NCBI GenBank assembly: GCA_031549565.1
Contig: JAVBPO010000074.1
Span: 1 to 6,337, forward strand
DNA length: 6,337 bases
Source: JAVBSX01 sp031549565
GTDB taxonomy: Bacteria; Planctomycetota; Planctomycetia; Pirellulales; Thermoguttaceae
Direction of reading: 5' to 3'
How positions within the stretch are numbered: the first letter of the stretch is position 1; every line of letters starts with the position of its first letter. The notes under the pieces were generated by a model, which worked only from the letters and a program-made list of their open reading frames with translations, was not told the origin of the DNA and ran no database searches. Made by a program: the position numbers and the translations under genes. Positions 1 through 6,126 of this stretch are shown here, in pieces.

Positions 1-110
1 ATGCCGAGGTATTCCGAAGCATCTGGTTTCAAGCCGTGTTCGCAACATAATGCGTGTTGCCGGATGCACCAGATTCTTCCCTCCGTGAGTACACTTCGTT
101 CAGAATGACA
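1..110. repeat. Intergenic inverted-repeat element, cut by the window edge
   Basis: GAAGCATCTGGT (16-27) pairs with ACCAGATTCTTC (68-79), 11 of 12 positions complementary. Between them GCAACA (42-47) pairs with TGTTGC (55-60), giving a nested hairpin. Read on the minus strand, the right half starts with GTCATTCTGAACGAAG and reaches GAAGAATCTGGTGC. This resembles the scattered 'GTCATTCTGAGCGAAG...GAAGAATCT' intergenic repeats known from many environmental bacteria. The first bases of the window read like the opposite arm, so the element probably begins just left of the window. No protein is visible in it. The family resemblance is from memory; the base pairing is seen directly. Confidence 0.5.
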
Positions 111-274
111 ACTCACGACCCGGAAAATTTGCGCGCACCCAGTCTAATAATGAACTCGCGGTATTTTAACGGCTATGAGGGACCGTTCAAGCCGGGGGCC
201 GGATTTTGCCTAACCCGAATACTTCACAGAATACAGTCCGTCTTCAAGTTTCACGGAGTAGTCCAAGTCGTTTT

Positions 275-412
275 GCGGTGGAGGGTTTTAACAACAAAGT
301 GAAAACGACGTTAAAACGCAGCTACGGATTTCGGACCGAAAAAACGCTGGAAGTCTCGCTGTATCATGGACTTGGCAAACTGCCCGAACCGGAATTCACC
401 CACAGATTCTGG
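275..412 (+). pseudogene. C-terminal remnant of an ISL3-like transposase
   Basis: About 46 codons encode AVEGFNNKVKTTLKRSYGFR and continue to a PEPEFTHRFW end. The (V)EG-x-NNK-(V/I)K...(R)-x-YGFR block is the typical C-terminal end of DDE transposases of the ISL3 (IS204/IS1001/IS1096/IS1165) group, where it holds the last acidic residue of the DDE triad. Nothing upstream in any frame looks like the remaining several hundred residues, so the gene is a 3' fragment. The frame stays open to 526, but after residue W (412) it runs out of register with the ORF at 426-656 and probably no longer encodes transposase. No terminal inverted repeat of this insertion sequence could be identified. Confidence 0.55.
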
Positions 413-413
413 C

Positions 414-420
414 GAGGAGG
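414..420 (+). promoter_or_regulatory. Strong Shine-Dalgarno site without a normal start codon
   Basis: GAGGAGG is a near-perfect Shine-Dalgarno sequence. Five bases downstream lies ATC (426-428), not ATG, GTG or TTG. This ATC opens the reading frame of the HPr-like ORF, so it looks like a lost ATG or a very rare AUC start. The site overlaps the end of the transposase remnant in another frame. Confidence 0.35.
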
Positions 421-425
421 CCGAA

Positions 426-656
426 ATCTTTACCAAAACGCTCTCGAAGCCGCCGATCAACGCGCGGCCGAGCTCGCCAAACGCGTCAATCCCGAACCTG
501 ACGGGCAGTGCGACGATCGAGGATGACGCCGGACGGGTGTTCTCCCTGACGGCGGGCTCGACGGAGGAGTTGTTGCGTCTGGTCGGCGCGTATTTGATGT
601 TGCTTGGCATCACATCCGGCATCCGACTGGAAATACTCGGCGACGGCGCGAAATAG
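426..656 (+). pseudogene. Small HPr-like ORF, possibly decayed
   Basis: The frame is open from an ATG at 366, but that ATG lies inside the transposase remnant and has no ribosome site. The coding-like part starts near 426, giving about 76 residues; HPr proteins usually have 85-95. It begins FTKTL, has ARPSS at the place of the HPr active-site loop (usually H-x-RP-A/S-S), then a strand-like TIEDDAGRVF and a final LMLLGITSGIRLEILGDGAK, which resembles the last helix-strand part of HPr (LMxLG...GTxLxIxAEG). The phosphorylated histidine is replaced by asparagine (INARP), the first helix contains prolines, and the last helix is missing. GC-rich third positions in the 3' half suggest real coding history. 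HPr origin is an inference from pattern; a chance ORF cannot be excluded. Confidence 0.3.
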
Positions 657-689
657 ATCGGGTATACCGGAGCCTCTTGAAAATTCCCG

Positions 690-718
690 TTGACTTGCCG
701 GGCGATGTTTCCTACAAT
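690..718 (+). promoter_or_regulatory. Sigma70-type promoter upstream of the IS630-like remnant
   Basis: TTGACT (690-695) and TACAAT (713-718) are separated by exactly 17 bp, each one base from consensus. Transcription would start near 725 and reach the ATG at 754. The target is a broken transposase, so today it would transcribe into the repeat element at 877 and perhaps toward the transporter gene. Confidence 0.55.
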
Positions 719-753
719 TCGCCCGTATTAGACCAACGGCGTTTTCGGAGATC

Positions 754-927
754 ATGGACGATTATCGACTCAGCAACAAACAGATCAAAAAACTCAAAGA
801 GTTTCATCGCACCCTGCGCGACAAGCGGCAGCCTCTGAACGGGAGGAATTATTTCAAATTTTCGGCTGAAATACTTGTACTGTCTGACTTACGAAATCCG
901 TTTTGGGGGCAAGGCTTCAGGCTATAG
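754..927 (+). pseudogene. N-terminal remnant of an IS630-like transposase
   Basis: The ORF starts MDDYRLSNKQIKKLKEFHRT and continues LRDKRQ (to about 831). This matches the usual opening of planctomycete and cyanobacterial IS630-family transposases (YRLS-x-x-Q-I-x-x-L-x-x-x-HR...R-x-K-x-A-DRIKAV), the first helix of the N-terminal helix-turn-helix domain. The expected DRIKAV continuation is absent. The frame instead runs through about 45 unrelated bases and into the repeat element at 877, stopping at 925-927 after 57 codons. GGAG lies three bases before the ATG, and a good promoter is at 690-718. The fragment is too short to be a working transposase. The IS630 assignment rests on about 26 residues. 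Confidence 0.45.
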
Positions 928-1047
928 GCTTCAGGCTTCAGAATAACAAGGGTGAGCCGACATCTGAAACCTGAAGCCTGAAGTCTGAAGCCTCGCAGCG
1001 GATTCAAGCAAAATTCGCGAAAAAGGTAAAAATAAGTGAGACAGTAC
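877..1047. mobile_element. MITE-like non-coding element, copy 1
   Basis: The 171-bp element has ends GTACTGTCTGACTTA (877-891) and, inverted, GTACTGTCTCACTTA (1033-1047), 14 of 15 matching. Inside the ends AATCCG (895-900) pairs with CGGATT (999-1004). The centre is a long hairpin: 913-942 pairs with 963-992 (26 of 30 positions) around a 20-base loop. Each arm is four tandem 7-bp units, GGCTTCA with one GGCTATA variant on the left and the TGAAGCC type on the right. The element is flanked by AAATACTT (869-876) and AAATAGTT (1048-1055), a 7-of-8 candidate target duplication. No protein is encoded, so movement would need a transposase supplied in trans. A second copy lies at 6161. Confidence 0.7.
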
Positions 1048-1134
1048 AAATAGTTACTCAGAATTTTATTCTCACCTCTTGATTTTCACTTCGATTCGTA
1101 ATCTTTTGCGTCGGCTTGCATTTTTTCAAAAGAG

Positions 1135-1142
1135 GAGTACTC
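1135..1142. other. Short palindrome in the transporter leader
   Basis: GAGTACTC is a perfect palindrome. It sits in a slightly larger inverted repeat, AAGAG (1130-1134) with CTCTT (1140-1144), about 50 bp before the transporter start. It could be a small operator or simply overlap the AGGAG ribosome site at 1133-1137. No regulator is suggested by the sequence. Confidence 0.2.
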
Positions 1143-1190
1143 TTGTCATTCTCCACAATTCTTTTTTCTGTGACGAGTCCCTTTTATTGA
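1143..1190 (+). CDS. Possible 15-codon leader ORF before the SulP gene
   Basis: A TTG at 1143 is preceded by AGGAG (1133-1137) at a spacing of five bases and opens a frame of 15 codons (M/L-SFSTILFSVTSPFY) ending in TGA at 1188-1190. One base later the ATG of the transporter begins. The transporter ATG has no ribosome site of its own, so translation of this short ORF could feed ribosomes to it by coupling. The ORF is short and its start is TTG, so chance is a strong alternative. The rest of 1048-1191 shows no clear promoter. Confidence 0.2.
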   Translation: MSFSTILFSVTSPFY

Positions 1191-1191
1191 C

Positions 1192-2943
1192 ATGGGAAAG
1201 ACCTTTTTTCGGCAAATCCGCGACAACTTCCAACCCCAACTTATATCCGTACTGAAAGAAGGGTATAAATTTCGGACGTTTTTGAGCGACTTGACGGCGG
1301 GAACGATTACCGGGATCGTTGCGCTGCCGCTTGCGATTGCGTTCGGAATCGCGTCGGGGGTTACGCCGGAACAGGGGCTCTACACCGCGATTATCGCCGG
1401 CTTTCTCATTTCCGTTTTCAGCGGCAGCCGCGTCCAGATCGGCGGGCCGACCGGGGCGTTTATCATCATCGTTTACGGCATTGTCCAACGGGAAGGGGTC
1501 GAAGGACTGCTCATCGCGACGATTATGGCCGGAATCATGCTCGTCGCAATGGGGATTTCGGGGCTCGGGAAGCTCATCAAATACATTCCTTATCCGGTTA
1601 CGTTGGGATTCACATCCGGAATCGCGATCTGTATTGCGATGTCGCAGGTTCAGCCGTTTTTAGGGCTCGACCTTCAGGGAGCGAAAGTCCCACCGGAATT
1701 TCTCCAGAAAGTCAAACTCTTTGCAACGCATATCGGTTCGATCAACCCTTGGGCCGTCGGTTTGTGTTTGCTTTCGGTCGCACTGATCGTTTTGACGCCG
1801 CGATTTTCGAAAAAAATTCCCGGCTCGCTGGTCGCCGTCGTTGTTTGTACGCTGTTGGTCGCATTTTTTCCCATCCCGGTCGATACGATCGGCCAATCGG
1901 TCGGCAAGGAAGCGGTCGAAATTCGGTCCGGTTTGCCGACGTTCGCGATCCCGACCCTCAATTTGGAAAATTTCAAGGATCTGTTTCGTGCGGCAATTGC
2001 AATCGCGATGCTCGGGGCGATCGAATCGCTTCTGTCGGCGGTCGTTGCGGACGGTATGACCGGACAGCGACACCGTTCGAACACGGAATTGGTCGCGCAG
2101 GGAATCGCGAATATCGTAACGCCGTTTTTCGGCGGGATCCCCGCGACCGGAGCGATCGCCCGAACGGCAACGAATATTAAAAACGGCGGAAGAACGCCGA
2201 TTGCCGGGATTATTCACGTCGTCGTACTACTTGCGATCGTACTCTGTTTCGGTAAATACGCCGCGAAGATTCCGTTGTGTACGCTCGCCGGTATTCTCAT
2301 GGTCGTTTCGTTCAACATGAGCGAATACCGACATTTCTTCAAGATGCTCAAAGCGTCCAAAGGGGATGTCGCGGTGATGCTTATCACGTTTTTCCTGACC
2401 GTACTGCTCGATTTGACGATCGCGATTCCGGTCGGTTTGATTCTCGCGAGTTTTTCGTTCATGCGACACATGGAATCGATGTTCAACACCGGAACGATCG
2501 ATCACCGGCTTTACTCGATTACCGAGGACGATCCGCACGAAGATCCGAACGCTTTGCGGCTGTTCGACGTGCCGGACGGGGTTCACGTGTTCGAGATCAA
2601 CGGCCCGTTCTTCTTCGGAGCGGCGAGTAAATTTCAAGCGGCGATCGAGGCCGACATGCCGCACGTCCTGATTCTCCGGATGAGAAACGTCCCCGTGATG
2701 GACGCGACCGGTTTGAACACGATGGAAGAACTGGTGCATCGGGCGCAGAGTCAGGGTGCGACGATCCTGCTGTCCGGTATTCGTCCGCAGCCGCATTCGG
2801 TCTTGAAGAAATTCGGCGTGATCGACCGGATCGGTTCGCAAAACATCCACCAAACGATCGTCGAAGCGCTCCTGCACGCCGGCGAAATCGTGGAAAACGA
2901 ACTACGCCTGGCCCGGGAATCGCTCAAGACGAACGCGGCATAA
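1192..2943 (+). CDS. SulP-family anion transporter with STAS domain
   Basis: The 583-residue inner-membrane protein belongs to the SulP/SLC26 family, which moves sulfate, bicarbonate or dicarboxylates, usually coupled to Na+ or H+. Its length is close to BicA and DauA (about 560). The membrane part spans about residues 30-425. It includes the family block LTAGTITGIVALPLAIAFGI (34-53), the GSRVQIGGPTGAF motif (78-90) in the substrate-binding region, and AIESLLSAVVADGMTG (276-291) with the conserved glutamate 278. A cytoplasmic linker leads to a C-terminal STAS domain (about 458-565) with D504-A-T-G507 at the position of the STAS phosphate/nucleotide-binding loop. The ATG is the first possible start: an in-frame TGA lies at 1171. 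The substrate cannot be told from sequence. No carbonic anhydrase or sulfate-assimilation gene is nearby to help. Confidence 0.93.
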   Translation: MGKTFFRQIRDNFQPQLISVLKEGYKFRTFLSDLTAGTITGIVALPLAIAFGIASGVTPEQGLYTAIIAGFLISVFSGSRVQIGGPTGAFIIIVYGIVQREGVEGLLIATIMAGIMLVAMGISGLGKLIKYIPYPVTLGFTSGIAICIAMSQVQPFLGLDLQGAKVPPEFLQKVKLFATHIGSINPWAVGLCLLSVALIVLTPRFSKKIPGSLVAVVVCTLLVAFFPIPVDTIGQSVGKEAVEIRSGLPTFAIPTLNLENFKDLFRAAIAIAMLGAIESLLSAVVADGMTGQRHRSNTELVAQGIANIVTPFFGGIPATGAIARTATNIKNGGRTPIAGIIHVVVLLAIVLCFGKYAAKIPLCTLAGILMVVSFNMSEYRHFFKMLKASKGDVAVMLITFFLTVLLDLTIAIPVGLILASFSFMRHMESMFNTGTIDHRLYSITEDDPHEDPNALRLFDVPDGVHVFEINGPFFFGAASKFQAAIEADMPHVLILRMRNVPVMDATGLNTMEELVHRAQSQGATILLSGIRPQPHSVLKKFGVIDRIGSQNIHQTIVEALLHAGEIVENELRLARESLKTNAA

Positions 2944-2961
2944 GCCGAAACAAATCGTACG

Positions 2962-3930
2962 ATGTTTATTTGGGACAATGGATTGAGATTGGTCAAAGGA
3001 GACGTCGCGGTCGATTTTACCCGTCGGCAGCCATGCGGATTCGTCTCCCACGCGCATTCGGACCATCTTGCGCGACATGAACTGACGCTGTGCACGCCGG
3101 AAACCGCGGCTTTGTGCGAACTTCGGCTCAAACGCAAAAGCCCGATGCGCTTTCAAAAAATGCCGTACGGTAAGCCGATTTCCTGGGGCGGGCTTCAATT
3201 GACGACTCATCCGGCGGGGCACATTCTCGGCAGCGCGATGCTTCACGCCGTCGACGAAGAAACCGGCGAATCGCTCCTTTACACCGGTGATTTCAAGCTC
3301 GGTCCGTCGGCGACCTCGGAAGAAGTCGTTCCGGTTCACGCCGATTCGCTCATCATGGAATGTACGTTCGGAACGCCGAATCATCGCTTGCCCCCGCGAG
3401 AGGAAACGATCGGGAAATTCCTCGACGAGATTCGCCGGACTTTTCAGCAGCAACGTACACCCGTCGTCTATGCGTACACGCTCGGCAAGAGTCAGGAGCT
3501 CACGAAAATTCTGACTGACGCCGGGATTCCGGTTCGCCAACATTCCAGTATTTACGAGGTGAGTCGGGTCTATCAGGCTTGTGGAGTCGATCTGGGGGAT
3601 GTCGTGGAGTTGAAAGAGCGAATCGCGAAAAACGACCGTGTTCTGCTCGTACCGCCACGTGTCGGGCTTTTTGAGACGGAAACGGAGCCGATCACGTTCG
3701 CCGTCACCGGTTGGGCGATCGAGAAGAGCGCGAAATACCGCTTCGGCGTCGACTTCGCGTTTCCGATTTCGGATCACGCCGATTACGACGACCTGATCCG
3801 GATGGTCGAGCTGGTCTCACCGAAAATCGTGTACTGTACCCACGGTCCTGATTCGTTCGTCGACCGTCTGCACGACCTCGGGTTCAACGCCAAACCGCTC
3901 GACAAACCTTGGCAGGGGCGGCTGTTTTGA
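2962..3930 (+). CDS. MBL-fold exonuclease-like protein (YSH1/ligase-associated exonuclease type)
   Basis: The 322-residue cytoplasmic protein has the metal ligands of the metallo-beta-lactamase fold: D18 (strand end), H30-A-H32-S-D34-H35, PAGH87 with ILGS, YTGD110, E133 in MECTFGTP, H272 in SDHAD, and H294 in CTHG. The order and the YTLGKSQEL segment (172-180) match the COG1236 group, including the 'DNA ligase-associated exonuclease' family of about 330 residues. Its members cut DNA or RNA using two zinc ions. All key residues seem present, so the enzyme should be active. Relatives often sit beside an ATP-dependent DNA ligase and a helicase; here neither is present. The gene starts 18 bp after the transporter stop on the same strand, without a visible ribosome site, so co-transcription is likely. 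DNA versus RNA as substrate is unresolved. Confidence 0.85.
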   Translation: MFIWDNGLRLVKGDVAVDFTRRQPCGFVSHAHSDHLARHELTLCTPETAALCELRLKRKSPMRFQKMPYGKPISWGGLQLTTHPAGHILGSAMLHAVDEETGESLLYTGDFKLGPSATSEEVVPVHADSLIMECTFGTPNHRLPPREETIGKFLDEIRRTFQQQRTPVVYAYTLGKSQELTKILTDAGIPVRQHSSIYEVSRVYQACGVDLGDVVELKERIAKNDRVLLVPPRVGLFETETEPITFAVTGWAIEKSAKYRFGVDFAFPISDHADYDDLIRMVELVSPKIVYCTHGPDSFVDRLHDLGFNAKPLDKPWQGRLF

Positions 3931-3978
3931 GTTTGGAGTCTGGTCGCCTTACCCGCATCCCATTATCAAAGGATTCAG

Positions 3979-5067
3979 TCAAGGCATTCCCGCTCCGGAG
4001 CGCCGGAAAAAGACGCGACCGTCCCGGTAAAAGAGGTTTTGTCCCTCGTTGATCTTCAAGAGGGTTCCTTGCGGTTGACCGCCGCTTGCTTTGACAAAGA
4101 CCGGCGAACCGGCATTACCCCAGTCGGCGAATGTAAATTCCGTCGCTTGGGACGATTGCGATTGCGATGAGGCCGCGACAGGATCGAATAAGTGTGAAAC
4201 CTGAGGAAACGGAAACGAAGGGGCATACTGCCGTTTCAGCAAAGGAGGGCTTTCGACGTCTTCAACGGCCAACTCCGGATTCGCAACGGAATAAAGGCTG
4301 ATGAACGTAAGAGGGGAAGAGTTTGAGGTCCCGATGGAAGCCTCCGCGTTTCGGGGAAGCAGCGTCAGTGTTTTTTGTGACAAATTCGTTTCGCCGAACG
4401 AGGACAGAAGCGATCCCAAATCGGTTCCCAAGGGTAAGGAAGTGTAGGAATCGTCCTTCCCTTTCGTCAGGAAAAAAGAATAACTTTCGTGTAGCTGCGT
4501 CATTGCGGCCGTATTGTCGGCGATTTTCTTGACGCGGGATTGGATCACGACCTGCACGATTTGGTTTTTCACGAACGAGATTCCCGGAATCAGCAGGAAA
4601 AGGAACATAATTCCGAGGCAGCAGATCGTAATCGCATCGGACGATTTCCAACGTCCGAACCGAAAATGACTCCGCTGCTCCGCATAAACCCGCGGAAGTT
4701 TGCGGCGTTGCGACGTTTCGACCGAATCTTCGGCGGTCGTTTCCGACGGTGGTGGAGCCGACGTTTCCGCGGCGGCAACCGGAACCGGCAAGCTCGTATT
4801 GACGAATTGTTCCTGTTCCCCCAAACCGGAATCGATCCGATCCCAAAGGTTACGGCAAGTTCGCTCCGCGAGTCCTTGGGGCGGGCGAATCGCTTTGTCG
4901 CTCCACTTCGAATAGGCGGAGAGCGGGCGTAATTCTCTTCGAAGTGTCGCGAGCTCGACACGGTCCGATTCGTTCCGTTCGAGCTCCCGACGTACATTCC
5001 GGCTCTCGTCTTCTTCGAGAGCACCGAGTAAATAACCCAACAGGGTTTCGCGACGTGTTTCGTCCAT
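3979..5067 (-). CDS. Membrane-anchored anti-sigma factor-like protein
   Basis: The 362-residue protein is encoded directly after the ECF sigma gene with a 15-bp gap and no ribosome site, so it is probably translated together with it and holds that sigma inactive. The N-terminal part (1-75) is a charged helical region, LLGYLLGALEEDE (9-21) up to PPQGLAERTC (62-71). It resembles the sigma-binding N-termini of planctomycete anti-sigma proteins but lacks the H-x3-C-x2-C zinc motif. A Pro/Ser/Thr-rich linker follows (85-120). One hydrophobic segment (about 145-167) would place 168-362 outside the cytoplasmic membrane. The outer part has no recognised sensor domain, carries a Ser/Gln-rich stretch (300-309), and ends GQNLFYRDGRVFF (342-354), like the 'DG' end of DUF1559 prepilin-like proteins. 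The anti-sigma role is inferred from position and architecture. Confidence 0.65.
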   Translation of the reverse strand: MDETRRETLLGYLLGALEEDESRNVRRELERNESDRVELATLRRELRPLSAYSKWSDKAIRPPQGLAERTCRNLWDRIDSGLGEQEQFVNTSLPVPVAAAETSAPPPSETTAEDSVETSQRRKLPRVYAEQRSHFRFGRWKSSDAITICCLGIMFLFLLIPGISFVKNQIVQVVIQSRVKKIADNTAAMTQLHESYSFFLTKGKDDSYTSLPLGTDLGSLLSSFGETNLSQKTLTLLPRNAEASIGTSNSSPLTFISLYSVANPELAVEDVESPPLLKRQYAPSFPFPQVSHLFDPVAASSQSQSSQATEFTFADWGNAGSPVFVKASGGQPQGTLLKINEGQNLFYRDGRVFFRRSGAGMP

Positions 5068-5082
5068 TGGACTGACTTGAAT

Positions 5083-5718
5083 TTACTTAAGTGCCGAAAT
5101 CAATTTCTTAAAAGCGCGGTTCAACCGGATTTTGATCGTTCCGAACGGAATCCCCAGAGCTTCGGCAGTGTCCCGATAACTGAGCCCTTGGAAAAAAACC
5201 AAGTTCACGATCGCCCGAATGTCCTCCGGCAACTCGGCGATCGCAATGTGCAGCCGCTGAATCTGCTCTTTTGTTTCAACGTGGTCGAAAGGGAGCGGCT
5301 CCTTCGCGGACAACATCTGCGACAAGCCGAGCGAATCGTCTTCGTCGGATGCGAAATCGGTTTCGAAGCTGAGTTTCGGTCGCCTTTGGATGCGACGCAT
5401 CCGATCGATCGCCATATTCGTCGCGATCCGGTACACCCACGGTCGAAACTTACGTCCTTCCTCGAATTGTTCACTTTTGAGATGAACTTTCATGAAGGCG
5501 GACTGGAAAATTTCTTCGGCATCCTCGGCATTTCCCACGTATCGGCAAAGATACGCGAAAAGTGGACGTTCGTACCGCTCGACGAGCTCCTCGAACAATT
5601 CACGGCGGGAAGTTAAACGGTATTCCAGCAGCAAGTCCTCATCGCTCCACTCGGTAAAGGGGCCGAACTGCCGACTGGAAGAATCACACATGGTCCCGAC
5701 TTCAACGACGCTGTACAT
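5083..5718 (-). CDS. ECF-type RNA polymerase sigma factor
   Basis: The 211-residue sigma-70 family protein has only regions 2 and 4. Region 2 covers about 41-109: DAEEIFQSAFMKV (66-78) for core RNA polymerase binding and PWVYRIATNMAIDRMRR (93-109) for -10 recognition. Region 4 covers about 152-205 with the helix-turn-helix GLSYRDTAEALGIPFGTIK (178-196) for -35 recognition. An acidic linker (120-150) joins them. There is no extra C-terminal domain. The start at 5718 is supported by AGGA four bases upstream; a second ATG at residue 10 is possible, since the first residues are not conserved in the family. It is first in a two-gene unit with the anti-sigma gene. Such genes often drive their own promoter, but no clear ECF promoter was identified upstream. 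Confidence 0.93.
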   Translation of the reverse strand: MYSVVEVGTMCDSSSRQFGPFTEWSDEDLLLEYRLTSRRELFEELVERYERPLFAYLCRYVGNAEDAEEIFQSAFMKVHLKSEQFEEGRKFRPWVYRIATNMAIDRMRRIQRRPKLSFETDFASDEDDSLGLSQMLSAKEPLPFDHVETKEQIQRLHIAIAELPEDIRAIVNLVFFQGLSYRDTAEALGIPFGTIKIRLNRAFKKLISALK

Positions 5719-5722
5719 CTTA

Positions 5723-5726
5723 TCCT
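5723..5726 (-). promoter_or_regulatory. Ribosome binding site of the sigma gene
   Basis: On the minus strand TAGGATAAG directly precedes the ATG; AGGA lies four bases before it. It is one of few visible Shine-Dalgarno sites here and favours the start at 5718 over the ATG nine codons later. Confidence 0.45.
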
Positions 5727-5768
5727 ACGCCTTGGCTTGGAAACTGTTCGCATCTTTTTTCTCTTCCA

Positions 5769-5780
5769 GGAAAATTTTCC
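5769..5780. other. Perfect 12-bp palindrome upstream of the sigma gene
   Basis: GGAAAATTTTCC lies about 50 bp upstream of the sigma start, in the expected promoter/5' leader zone. The size and symmetry suit a dimeric regulator, but an AT-rich chance palindrome is also possible. Confidence 0.25.
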
Positions 5781-5848
5781 CAAAAAAGGTTCAAAACGGC
5801 AATCAGTTCAATTGGAGAAATTCTAACAGTTTTCACCGCCCATAAAAG

Positions 5849-5876
5849 GGCAATCAAAAACAACTCTTGGATTGCC
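5849..5876. other. Inverted repeat upstream of the sigma gene
   Basis: GGCAATC (5849-5855) and GATTGCC (5870-5876) form a perfect 7-bp stem with a 14-base loop. The smaller GCCC/GGGC pair (5838-5841 with 5848-5851) overlaps it and could compete. On the minus strand the stem is followed by CTTTTATGGG, too short a T run for a convincing terminator. It might end a transcript coming from the right or lie in the sigma leader. Confidence 0.3.
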
Positions 5877-5910
5877 TGAAATACAGTTGCAAACTTCGTG
5901 CCAAAACATC

Positions 5911-5982
5911 TTGCGCGGCATTTATTCCTTGAAATATCCTGGTTTTACAATGCTGAACTCAATTTGATTTCAAGGTGCGCAA
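5911..5982. repeat. Interrupted inverted repeat in AT-rich spacer
   Basis: CCTTGAAAT (5927-5935) and ATTTCAAGG (5967-5975) are perfectly complementary over 9 bp. Outside them TTGCGC (5911-5916) also pairs with GCGCAA (5977-5982), with unequal spacing. No protein is visible. The surrounding 5719-6126 stretch otherwise holds no gene that I can support. Confidence 0.35.
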
Positions 5983-6126
5983 AACAGGTAAAATATACCG
6001 CCGCCAAAGACGAACGATCAGTTATTAAGTCAATGATGTTATTGTAATTTCTACCACGAAAGCGACAATACAAAGGAAAGAGTTTCAATATCGCGCCCTT
6101 TGATTTTCCGGAAAAAAGGAAGTACG

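Noticed and set aside
311..622. 103-codon open frame on the minus strand
   Set aside because: No ribosome site or family pattern, and the opposite strand explains the codon bias better.
877..1047. CRISPR-like array, because of the short regular repeats
   Set aside because: The 7-bp units are directly tandem without spacers and arranged as two facing arms of a hairpin.
1660..2217. 185-codon open frame on the minus strand
   Set aside because: Arg/Asp-rich antisense shadow of the transporter's membrane region.
2227..2877. 216-codon open frame on the minus strand
   Set aside because: It is antisense to the SulP gene, rich in Arg, Asp and His as expected of a shadow of GC-biased codons, and has no family features.
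2902..3777. 291-codon open frame on the minus strand
   Set aside because: It lies antisense to the exonuclease gene, whose catalytic motifs are intact; composition is that of a shadow frame.
3931..3978. Bidirectional terminator between the converging gene pairs
   Set aside because: No stem followed by a T run is visible on either strand in the 48-bp gap.
4262..4846. 194-codon open frame on the minus strand in another register
   Set aside because: It overlaps the anti-sigma gene in a shifted frame and shows no recognisable domain.
5077..5616. 179-codon open frame on the plus strand
   Set aside because: Antisense to the clearly recognisable sigma factor.
5964..5994. Promoter TTGATT...TAAAAT on the plus strand
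   Set aside because: The spacing is 19 bp, the stretch is AT-rich so such matches are expected, and no gene follows closely.
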